Part shown: positions 6,901 through 13,638 of the stretch, one piece after another
How positions within the stretch are numbered: position 1 is the stretch's first letter
How the letters are laid out: every line of letters starts with the position of its first letter
Assembly (NCBI GenBank): GCA_020635495.1
Contig: JACJZQ010000006.1
Coordinates: forward strand, 62,001-126,000
Direction: 5' to 3'
Origin: Flavobacteriales bacterium
Lineage (GTDB): Bacteria; Bacteroidota; Bacteroidia; UBA10329
DNA length: 64,000 nt
Made by a program: the position numbers and the translations under genes
The notes under the pieces: generated by a model
What the model was told of the DNA's origin: nothing
The model's input: the letters and a program-made list of their open reading frames with translations, nothing else
Databases searched by the model: none

Positions 6901-9861
6901 ACCTCCAGTTATCGTGTTGTTCGAAACCGTGTTGTTCGTATTGCCTGTATTCGCATCATCACTGAAAACAACATCGCTATAAGCTGAAGAAGGTGTAGAC
7001 ACCCTTCCATTAAGGATATTCCCGGTAATCGTGTTGTAGGAAGCATCACCGCTTACGTCAATAACACGGGAGTAATTGTTGCTACCTGTCCGCTCAATGG
7101 TCATGTTTTGAAACGTGACATAATCACAACTATTGAATTGAACCACGTAATTCGGGTCACCGAAAACGTTGCTACTAGGAAAGTCAAGCGTTACATCCGT
7201 GTTGGTTCCTGTTTCTGATTGGAACGTGACCGTGTTGGTGGCTGACGAACCCGTGAACTGGTCGATCGAGATCTGCTCGGTGTATGTTCCCGTTCTTACA
7301 TCAAAAACTACAGGGCCACATACCCCAACGGCATTCAATTCTGTGACTGCCTCGGTGAAATCTGTGTAATCAGGGGTTGTTCCTCCGATGGTGTAAGTTC
7401 CTGATAATCCAACTGCGATGTAATCCGTCTTGACCTCATCATCGCTACCGTCTGCATTGGTAGCGGTGAGGGTTACTTCATAGAGGCCAGAAGCTGTGAA
7501 CTGAACCTGTGGATTCTGTGAGGAGGAGCTGGTTGCACCAACGTATGTCACAGAGGCTGGTGAGAAGGACCAAGCCCAAGACGTTGGCGTATTGGTGCTG
7601 GCATCGGTAAACGTGATGGTTGTTCCCGTGCAAGTGGCCGTGGCACTCGCGGAAAAATCTGCCACAGGCGGAGTTGTACCAGTTCCATTTTCGTGGGCAC
7701 CAATGGTGGTTGGGTCGTATCTGGAAAGGCCGTCAATATCCAACGCAATGCCTGAAAGTTGTGGGGCACCATTGGTCAGCGAACTCTCTGTGGCCTTCCA
7801 TCCTACTCCACCAATAAATGTCATGGATGGATCCACGTTCTGCGGACTTCCCGTCTCTCCAGTGGCTGTGAGATAAGAGGCAAAATCATCATACTGACTA
7901 CCGAATCTTCCTCTGAATGGCGAACCTGTGTTGGCCGTGTAATAAGCGTTATCCGAAATTCCACTGTTGAATGAAGTAGTGGATGACATGTAAATGGCAT
8001 GATTGGCCGTTGTTCCAGTGGCCGTTGCTTCGTTCACAAAAACGTTGTTTCGTAACGCGGCTGCATTGGAACTATTGAGCGAGTAAAATGGATATGCAAC
8101 GGTTGATGTTCCGCCAGAAATGTAAAGCGTGTTCTGAAGCACATCCAGTTTTGTACTACTGGTCAAATACAAGGCATACGCTCCACTGCTTCCATTCTCT
8201 ACCTGAATGCTATTGTTGGAAATGCGACCATTGGAGCCCGTTGCTCCAGAACTTGTTAAGTATAAACCGTAATCAATTACACTTGAACCCGTTGTGTAAA
8301 CGTAGTTTCCAGAAATGTCATGGCTCCCAATTGAGCCGCTCAAGTAAATGGCGTACTGTGTTCCAGAACCAGCAGATTCTATTGAGTTTCCAGTGATGGT
8401 ATGGTCGCCATCGCAATCATTCAAATAGATACCGTTGTAGCTTGAATACCCCGAAGTTGTGCTGATGTCATTTCCAGAGATTTCAATGGCGTCAATATCT
8501 TCCAGGTACATGGCATGACCGCGCTGATCTGTAAACGTGTTATCCGTTATTTCGAACCCGGTCCATTGTGTTCCATTATCACACTCGTAATGAATGCCGT
8601 AGCTACCGTTTTCGATGGTACAGTTGCTGATGATGTTATTGGTCTGAACCTCCGAGGTCTGGTTCATGATAACGGCAGGATAATCTGACGTTTGAATGGT
8701 TACCACCCCCGTGAGAATACAATTGTCGATGGTATTGTTGGAAGGGTCTCCGGTGAAATCGATCACACGGCCGTAAACGTTGGTTCCGGTCCGTTCGATG
8801 GTCATATCCTCTAAACTCACATAATCTGCTCCGTTGAACTGAAACACATAGTTCGGGTCGCCAATGTTGGTGCTACTTGCAAACTGCAGCGTAACATCGG
8901 TATTGGTTCCGCTGGCCGATCTGAACGTAATGGTGTTCGTTCCCGAAGCTCCAGAAACTTCTGCAATGGAAACCTGTTCGGTGTATGTACCTGTGGCAAC
9001 TTCGAACACCACTGCTCCGCTGATACCTCCGTCATGTCGGTAGTCGTTGTCATCGGTTCTGAATCCACTTACCATATCGCTGATGGCTGAAGCAAAATCC
9101 TGATAATTGGTGCAACTGGCAGCAGCAGCAGAATTAATGGTATACGTTCCGCTCATCTGTCCTGAGCAGTTGCTAGGTGCAGTACAACCGGTCACAGAAA
9201 ACGTTCCTGAGAATGTTTGGGTTGCTGAATTATCAGTTGTCCAGTTGGAGTCGTCACACAGAGCCGTCCGCAAAGCAGCGGGAGTTCCCGACAGCGTTCC
9301 AGTGTAAGCCAAATTGTCTACCTCAGTAGGTGCAAAAGCGGTGCTTCCAACGGTCAGTCCTGTTCCAGTTATACTCCCTTCATTGGCAGTAGTAATACTT
9401 CCGCTTGGGTCGTCATTTCCCAATGCGGCAATAAAGGTTGCACTGCTTGTTGACCCCTGATAAGCCCAAAGACCATCTCCACTGCCAGAAAAGTTCAAAT
9501 CCAAGGTTTCAGAAACCGTACCCACCGAAGCAGCAGGGGCCGTTGTAATAAACACAACACTTCCGCAAGACACACCTCCTGCTGGAGCGGTCCATTCAAT
9601 TATGCCCTCTCCGGAATTTATCCCAGATCCAGATGGTTCATTGTCCGTAAAAAAAATAACCTCACTTCCTGGAATATCAACCAAAGCCACAAATGCAAAG
9701 TCATCGGTTCCATCAGCGTTGTACTGAACAAAGGCAATATCTCCTGCACTTAGCTGTGCAACGACACTGAAATGTCCAACACAAAGGATGGCCGAAACAA
9801 TACTCCAGAACCTCAGGACCCTTCTACTGCAATCAACCGTTTTGATCAGGCTTTCCTTCAC
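3991..9861 (-). CDS. giant secreted beta-helix/PKD/Calx-beta protein without sorting domain
   Basis: A 1956-residue predicted surface protein. It has a long signal peptide ending HFSVVAQ (~36), then a domain starting AGDIAFVQYNADGTDDF. Two copies of a right-handed beta-helix module follow (~235-720 and ~810-1250), each opening with GTYT and carrying TYTEQ, GTNTDVTL, FGDPNYV or IGDPNYV, and MTIERTG. A PKD domain (PPVADFSASAT... DASTNTPTSWAWSF) lies between them. After these come a Calx-beta-like domain (VTLDADVNTGTEAATTVITL), Ig-like beta domains, and a second copy of the first domain type (GDLAILAFNTN). It ends abruptly with ATFQVTGP and TAG, with no T9SS sorting domain. The start is GTG at 9861; no in-frame ATG precedes the signal peptide. 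Confidence 0.8.
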   Translation of the reverse strand: MKESLIKTVDCSRRVLRFWSIVSAILCVGHFSVVAQLSAGDIAFVQYNADGTDDFAFVALVDIPGSEVIFFTDNEPSGSGINSGEGIIEWTAPAGGVSCGSVVFITTAPAASVGTVSETLDLNFSGSGDGLWAYQGSTSSATFIAALGNDDPSGSITTANEGSITGTGLTVGSTAFAPTEVDNLAYTGTLSGTPAALRTALCDDSNWTTDNSATQTFSGTFSVTGCTAPSNCSGQMSGTYTINSAAAASCTNYQDFASAISDMVSGFRTDDNDYRHDGGISGAVVFEVATGTYTEQVSIAEVSGASGTNTITFRSASGTNTDVTLQFASSTNIGDPNYVFQFNGADYVSLEDMTIERTGTNVYGRVIDFTGDPSNNTIDNCILTGVVTIQTSDYPAVIMNQTSEVQTNNIISNCTIENGSYGIHYECDNGTQWTGFEITDNTFTDQRGHAMYLEDIDAIEISGNDISTTSGYSSYNGIYLNDCDGDHTITGNSIESAGSGTQYAIYLSGSIGSHDISGNYVYTTGSSVIDYGLYLTSSGATGSNGRISNNSIQVENGSSGAYALYLTSSTKLDVLQNTLYISGGTSTVAYPFYSLNSSNAAALRNNVFVNEATATGTTANHAIYMSSTTSFNSGISDNAYYTANTGSPFRGRFGSQYDDFASYLTATGETGSPQNVDPSMTFIGGVGWKATESSLTNGAPQLSGIALDIDGLSRYDPTTIGAHENGTGTTPPVADFSASATATCTGTTITFTDASTNTPTSWAWSFSPASVTYVGATSSSSQNPQVQFTASGLYEVTLTATNADGSDDEVKTDYIAVGLSGTYTIGGTTPDYTDFTEAVTELNAVGVCGPVVFDVRTGTYTEQISIDQFTGSSATNTVTFQSETGTNTDVTLDFPSSNVFGDPNYVVQFNSCDYVTFQNMTIERTGSNNYSRVIDVSGDASYNTITGNILNGRVSTPSSAYSDVVFSDDANTGNTNNTVSNNTITGGYTGVNWIGSSSLTESDLTISGNTFSCYRYGIYLQYVDDVIITQNTITNPASFNSASTQGIYAFGVDGMLTITYNNIVLKSGTNVYGMELLSCVGNGANVGLIANNMVSVGSSQSESSSGAGDGTGTTEGIYMNATTYKNFYYNSFLSTSTNPTTGRAFYLNGPSGANIALRNNIFAQNGGGFAFYNSITTAISTTDHNDFYSPSGLFAHWGSDVANLAALQAASGQDANSAEVDPGFVSNTDLHVGAGSGIDALATVLSITDDIDGDTRDVSTPDIGADEYNNTLPVVTLDADVNTGTEAATTVITLTVTATTAVTGDQTVDLAITGTGITAGDYTLSGTTITILNGQTTGSVTFTVVDDANGEGTEIATATISNPSAGIVIGSGGDTEDLTIIDNDICGFETFVNSSNTGSYSTFGWTGDNGVDWTATDARGDQDLGADEAVMLRTGSLTNDVSVAGGCGIISFDYAQIFSGSSTLKVFINGTQYGGDITVSSTTPATFSTTVNVAGPIDIEIQNSGNRTLIANLEWGCYASSNTVTTSTVSSPPYALTSCSDTETGTVDFTSTGTFNSGNTYSVELSDGAGDFGSAMTIGSLSSTANSGTINITIPAGMDAGTGYKVRVVSSNPSVTGTESSAFTITTTCVPATLEPGDLAILAFNTNVDGSFGYDELSFVSFIPIQPGTVLDFTDNAYEKCGTTNGWGISEGWFRLTRTTSTLPAGEVVTVRVEYGDAIVVAPDADWSISKPQPTGQGNFDLNADGEQVFLLSGGSVGGPGSSSPTSDAGTYSGDFLYGFNTQGNVWTPICGDASAGGTKNSAKPIDFDCFLVWPTSQADKNKYTGPLTPASQREWLYRINSSSNWTGYANNTSYEAGTDFKDYNGPGLGRTLSIISNGFTPGLWTGDDDTNWNNCRNWQSLRVPDLDTDVTVPVTSNNPHINTAESGICKTIDIQSDSGAKLYIDGTATFQVTGP

Positions 9862-10178
9862 GTTTTCGAACTAAAAATTCTATCGGGCGGCAAATGTAGC
9901 TGCCAATGCAAGCAAGATCGTTAAGGCTGATCTAAGAAGCGGTTATAGTCGTTCTAGGATTTGATCGTTTTTAAGTTTCGAACCCTGATTGACCGATCTG
10001 TTTATTAACAGTGCTGAATTTTGAGTGAGTACAGCTCCTACAATCAAGATGAAGTTTATCAACAAATACCTTCAGATTCTCAGTTCAATTGCATTGCGTA
10101 GGTAATTAGCTTTCCGACAATGATCAAAGCCAATTACTGATTATTCGTTATTTCGAGGGATTCAATCTCTATGAAAGC
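9862..10178. other. intergenic region between divergent genes
   Basis: 317 bases between the giant surface-protein gene (minus) and exonuclease III (plus). A minus-strand -7 element, TACATTTG, lies at 9891-9898, about 30 bases upstream of the GTG start at 9861. An 18-codon ATG frame (10049-10105) looks like a signal-peptide start but stops at once; I do not call it a gene. No RNA gene or repeat is seen. Confidence 0.5.
9891..9898 (-). promoter_or_regulatory. -7 element upstream of the giant surface-protein gene
   Basis: TACATTTG on the minus strand matches TAnnTTTG. A TTG lies 14 bases further upstream, which is shorter than usual spacing, so only the -7 element is called. Confidence 0.5.
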
Positions 10179-10937
10179 ATGAAACTCATCTCCTTCAACG
10201 TAAACGGAATTCGCGCTGCGGCCAAAAAAGGCTTGTTGGATAGCATTCAGGAACTGAACCCTGACATTATGGGATTTCAAGAAACGAAGGCTACCGAGGA
10301 ACAGGTCCGCGAAGTGCTTTTCGGTCTCGATTATTATATCTACGCCTATTCGGCAGAGAAGCTTGGTTACTCCGGAACGGCCGTTATCAGCAAGAAAGAA
10401 GCGTTGAGTGTTCAGTACGGAATCGGTATTCCTGAGCACGATGACCAAGGCCGCGCTATAACATGCGAGTTTGAGGATTTCTATCTGCTGAATGTTTATG
10501 TGCCGAACTCTGGCAACGGTTTGGTGCGTTTGCCTTACCGTAAAACGTGGGACGAAGCGCTACTCAATTACATCAAAGAATTGGAGAAGAAAAAGCCTGT
10601 GGTGTATTGTGGCGATATGAATGTGGCGCACCGTGAGATTGACATCAAGAATGCGGCTTCCAACTACAACAAAACGGCTGGGTATACACAGGATGAGATC
10701 GATGGAATGGACAACTACGTTAACGCTGGTCTGGTTGACACATTCCGCAGTTTGCATCCCGAAACCATTAAATACAGTTGGTGGAGTTACCGAATGAATG
10801 CACGCGCTCGGAACATTGGCTGGCGTATCGATTACTTCCTGGTTTCTGAGAGGCTGGCTTCACGAGTGAAAGAGGCCTTCATCCTCAATGAAGTGGAAGG
10901 TTCAGATCATTGTCCTGTTGGAATCGTCTTAGAATAA
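10179..10937 (+). CDS. xth: exodeoxyribonuclease III (AP endonuclease)
   Basis: A 252-residue member of the ExoIII/APE1 endonuclease-exonuclease-phosphatase family, which cuts DNA 5' of abasic sites and removes 3' blocking groups in base excision repair. The family signatures are in order: KLISFNVNGIRA (Asn7), the metal ligand Glu in GFQETKA, the YVPNSG loop, GDMNVAH with the catalytic Asp-Asn pair, and the C-terminal GSDHCPV with the catalytic Asp-His. IGWRIDYFLVS precedes it. Length is normal and the protein is cytoplasmic. The next gene begins 5 bp downstream, so the two are probably cotranscribed. Confidence 0.95.
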   Translation: MKLISFNVNGIRAAAKKGLLDSIQELNPDIMGFQETKATEEQVREVLFGLDYYIYAYSAEKLGYSGTAVISKKEALSVQYGIGIPEHDDQGRAITCEFEDFYLLNVYVPNSGNGLVRLPYRKTWDEALLNYIKELEKKKPVVYCGDMNVAHREIDIKNAASNYNKTAGYTQDEIDGMDNYVNAGLVDTFRSLHPETIKYSWWSYRMNARARNIGWRIDYFLVSERLASRVKEAFILNEVEGSDHCPVGIVLE

Positions 10938-10942
10938 CCGCC

Positions 10943-11290
10943 ATGAAAAACCTACTGAAACTCGAAGAACTCGTCATGTTTTTGGCGAGCATTTATGTGT
11001 TGTACCTACACGAAGTGCCGTGGTGGGCTTACCTCCTACTGGCTCTCGGTCCAGATGTTGGGATGGTCGGTTATCTCATCAATCCGAAGATCGGTGCCTA
11101 CACCTACAACCTTTTTCATCACAAAGGCATTGCCGTAGCGGTGGGTTTGGTCGGTTTCTTCAGTGGTTCAACCGTAATTTTCTTGGCAGGTGTTGTTCTG
11201 TTCGGTCACAGTAGTATGGACCGCATTTTCGGCTACGGACTCAAGTTCGAAGACGAATTCAAGAACACGCATTTGGGGAGGATTGGATAA
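10943..11290 (+). CDS. DUF4260 family membrane protein
   Basis: A 115-residue integral membrane protein with three to four hydrophobic segments (LVMFLASIYVLYL, WAYLLLALGPDVGMVGYL, IAVAVGLVGFFSGSTVIFLAGVVLF). Conserved features of DUF4260 are visible: LGPDVGM in the second helix, NLFHHKG in a loop, and the C-terminal FGYGLKFEDEFKNTHLG. The biochemical role is unknown. The ATG at 10943 is preferred because the longer in-frame start at 10910 would overlap exonuclease III. Its stop at 11290 is immediately followed by the stop of the convergent gene at 11291. Confidence 0.85.
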   Translation: MKNLLKLEELVMFLASIYVLYLHEVPWWAYLLLALGPDVGMVGYLINPKIGAYTYNLFHHKGIAVAVGLVGFFSGSTVIFLAGVVLFGHSSMDRIFGYGLKFEDEFKNTHLGRIG

Positions 11291-11803
11291 TCACTTCTTA
11301 AAAAAGTACGTTTCCAAGTAAACCTCGGCCCATTCGTCATCCTTCATCGTGCCAACCTTGAACATGTATTTGTCAGGTTTTATCCAGATGAGGGCATCGG
11401 TCATATAGGTTTTAACGCCTAGTTCGTTCTCATAAACGTATTCGTACATAATGGTCTTCTGCTTGGTTTTTACCGTTCCTTCAATGGTATTTCCATGCAC
11501 ATCCTTCACCTCAAATTTGATGGAATTGGAAATCGTATCCCAACGATGCACGCCATCTGAGAACTTCCCAAAATCGGTGAACGTGGTATCCAAATAGCTG
11601 TTCGTTACCATGTTCACGGTTTCCTCATCTTCTGACCAACTGTAGCTCACTTCCTGCTTAAACGGCTTACCATCTTTCCATTTGCCTTCGGCTTTCCAAG
11701 TGGCGTTCATCAGCGGCTCAAAAGGCATGAGCATGATGTTTCCCTGAGCGAGAAGTGAAAACGGTAAAAGGAAAAAAGCAAAAAGGAGTGCGAGATTTTT
11801 CAT
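11291..11803 (-). CDS. secreted protein of unknown function
   Basis: A 170-residue exported protein with a signal peptide (MKNLALLFAFFLLPFSLLAQ) and a beta-rich domain of charged strands (WKAEGKWKDGKPFKQEVSYSWSEDEETV). The overall pattern recalls DUF1579-like or lipocalin-like secreted proteins of Bacteroidota, but I cannot name the family. The start at 11803 is set by the signal peptide; the longer frame to 11920 runs into the divergent PadR gene. The 97 bases between the two starts must hold both promoters, so PadR could also control this gene. Confidence 0.75.
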   Translation of the reverse strand: MKNLALLFAFFLLPFSLLAQGNIMLMPFEPLMNATWKAEGKWKDGKPFKQEVSYSWSEDEETVNMVTNSYLDTTFTDFGKFSDGVHRWDTISNSIKFEVKDVHGNTIEGTVKTKQKTIMYEYVYENELGVKTYMTDALIWIKPDKYMFKVGTMKDDEWAEVYLETYFFKK

Positions 11804-11900
11804 GGTTTCAAAGGAAAGAAACATCTCATACAATAATCGAAAAAGAAAAAAGTTAATACCTAAGACACTTATACTTAAGAATATTATGCATATTTGCCCT

Positions 11901-12257
11901 ATGTATTCACAAGAGCTCATAAAAGGAACGCTTCAGACCATTGTTCTGAGCCTTCTATCAGAAAACGAAAGGATGTACGGCTACGAGATAACGCAGCACG
12001 TAAAAGACCGTACCCAAGGCGAGATCCAACTCACCGAAGGCGCCCTCTACCCTACACTACACAAGTTGGAAGCAGACGGATTGCTCACCACCGAGAAGGT
12101 CAGCATCGGCAAACGCGTGCGCAAATACTATCGGCTAACTGAGAGCGGCAACAAACAGGCAAACGACAAGGTGAGTGAGTTCCGCAGGTTCTCTGAAACC
12201 ATGAATGATCTGCTGAACAGTTTCAACCCAAATCCAGAACTGTCATGGCTGAGTTGA
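11901..12257 (+). CDS. PadR family transcriptional regulator
   Basis: A 118-residue PadR-type winged-helix regulator. It shows the family pattern: MYSQELIKGTLQTIVLSLLSE at the N-terminus, ERMYGYEITQHV, the recognition-helix region EGALYPTLHKLEADGLLTTE, and the wing GKRVRKYYRLTESG. PadR proteins usually repress a neighbouring membrane or efflux gene and often their own gene. ATG 11901 matches the usual family start; ATG 11886 is a possible alternative. It overlaps the start of the next gene by 13 bp, so translation of the two is coupled, as in many PadR/partner-membrane-protein pairs. Confidence 0.92.
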   Translation: MYSQELIKGTLQTIVLSLLSENERMYGYEITQHVKDRTQGEIQLTEGALYPTLHKLEADGLLTTEKVSIGKRVRKYYRLTESGNKQANDKVSEFRRFSETMNDLLNSFNPNPELSWLS

Positions 12258-13522
12258 GTGAAGCACAAATAGAACTGGTGAGTGCGTACATCAAGCAGAA
12301 TGGTGTGGCGCAAGATGAACTGCATGATGACCTGCTGGATCACGTTTGCACCAGCATGGAACTGAGAATCCAACAAGGCGAGTCGTTTGACGAGGCCTTT
12401 CAATATACGATCAAGCTCTTCGGACCTGGGGGTTTAAAACAGGTTCAAAACGAAACATTTGAATTATTAACCGAAATGAACGAAACAATGAAAAAGTTAA
12501 CGTTTGGTTTCGGGCTGACTTCTACATTTCTTCTCTTGGCGGGGACGATTTTCAAAGTGATGCATTGGCCGTTGGCCAGCATCCTCATTACGCTCGGCAC
12601 AGCACTGTTGGTGCTTGGGTATCTGCCCATGATACTCACGCACAAGCTCAAGGAAAGCCCGCGCGATGAGGCACTGCTGCACATCACCGGATTTTTGGGG
12701 CTTACGCTCACATCCATCGGTGTGCTGTTCAAGGTGATGCACTGGCCAGGTGCTGCGGTGACGCTATTGGGCGGCATGGGAATACTGTCATTCGGATACG
12801 TTCCTATCTATTTCTTCAAGCGCTACAAGGTGAGTGCGAACAAACCTGTTACGCTATCAAGTTCCATTGTGGCAACGGCATGTCTCATTCTCATTTTCGC
12901 TTTGATGAAAACGGGAAACAGCAGTTGGTACGAACATGGCGTATTGCTGACCGATGAAACGCTGAAGGAAGAATTGCACCGAATGTCGGATTCAAATGAC
13001 GAGTTGTACGCATCTCTGAATTCAGGAGACCTTTCCGAATTAAGGTCGGAGGCCAATCAATTGGTGACACACATCGATGCACTGAAGCTTGAACTGTTGG
13101 CCTGGGCGGCAAACGTTTCTCCGACCGAAGCAGCCAATATCAATTTGGAAGACCTTGAAAAGAAACATGATCTGGCCGTGGTTCATGATCTTCTTCTCGG
13201 TGCGGATGACAAACTGCGTGAAGGCCAGTTCAGCGCAATCGAACTGAAAGGATTGCTTGATCACTATAGAAATACAGTTCTCGGTGAATATCCGAGCGAG
13301 CTGCGATCCGCCATGAATTCCAGTTTGGCGCTGCGGACCGATGGCACTTTCAGAAACGCTCACGGACAGGAACAGGACTGGATCCATCACCAATTCGAAT
13401 ACACACCCCTGTTCACCGCAATAACGAACCTCACCAAATGGCAACTGGACATCCGACAGATGGAGAACCAAGTGCTGTTATCAAAGATAAGTCGGCCCGA
13501 GGCCTCAAACCCGCCAAGTTGA
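12245..13522 (+). CDS. PadR-partner membrane protein with GldL-like and GldM-like parts
   Basis: A 425-residue protein of three parts. Residues 1-85 form a helical domain (DDLLDHVCTSMELRI... GPGGLKQVQNETFELL) of the kind found in PadR partner proteins. Residues 85-195 hold two repeats of a transmembrane hairpin, each with the motif FKVMHWP (103-109 and 162-168) at the turn. This motif recalls GldL, the T9SS motor stator, which has an FKITH or FKIMHW sequence at the same place. A fifth helix (206-222) leads to ~200 periplasmic residues. Their end, HHQFEYTPLFTAITNLTKWQ then LDIRQMENQVL, resembles the first GldM periplasmic domain. The stop codon lies inside hairpin repeat copy 1. The acidic residue expected in the second GldL helix is absent in both repeats. 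Confidence 0.75.
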   Translation: MAELSEAQIELVSAYIKQNGVAQDELHDDLLDHVCTSMELRIQQGESFDEAFQYTIKLFGPGGLKQVQNETFELLTEMNETMKKLTFGFGLTSTFLLLAGTIFKVMHWPLASILITLGTALLVLGYLPMILTHKLKESPRDEALLHITGFLGLTLTSIGVLFKVMHWPGAAVTLLGGMGILSFGYVPIYFFKRYKVSANKPVTLSSSIVATACLILIFALMKTGNSSWYEHGVLLTDETLKEELHRMSDSNDELYASLNSGDLSELRSEANQLVTHIDALKLELLAWAANVSPTEAANINLEDLEKKHDLAVVHDLLLGADDKLREGQFSAIELKGLLDHYRNTVLGEYPSELRSAMNSSLALRTDGTFRNAHGQEQDWIHHQFEYTPLFTAITNLTKWQLDIRQMENQVLLSKISRPEASNPPS

Positions 13523-13564
13523 GGCCGGGAAAACCGAGCCCCTCCTGAAATGGAGGGGCTTTTT
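13508..13564 (+). repeat. intergenic hairpin element, copy 1 (acts as terminator)
   Basis: A 57-bp element almost identical to 18216-18272: AACCCGCCAAGTTGAGG, a short spacer, then AGCCCCTCC-TGAAAT-GGAGGGGCT (stem 13537-13545 with 13552-13560), followed by Ts. It overlaps the stop codon of the GldL/GldM-like gene. The stem differs from copy 2 by a compensated base pair. Confidence 0.8.
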
Positions 13565-13566
13565 CT

Positions 13567-13601
13567 ATAAAAATCCCGCTCTGCTATTGGCAGAAACGGG
13601 A
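13567..13601 (-). terminator. terminator of the LTD/Ig-like T9SS protein gene
   Basis: On the minus strand TCCCG and CGGGA (13597-13601 with 13574-13578) enclose TCTGC/GCAGA and the hairpin is followed by TTTTTAT. It lies just past the stop at 13639. Confidence 0.65.
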
Positions 13602-13638
13602 CCTTACAAAACCCAATGACGCTGTAAGTCTGCGGGTT

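Noticed and set aside
10049..10105. 18-codon frame starting ATG AAG TTT ATC AAC
   Set aside because: It resembles the start of a signal peptide but ends after 18 residues, with no downstream continuation in another frame. Too short and unsupported.
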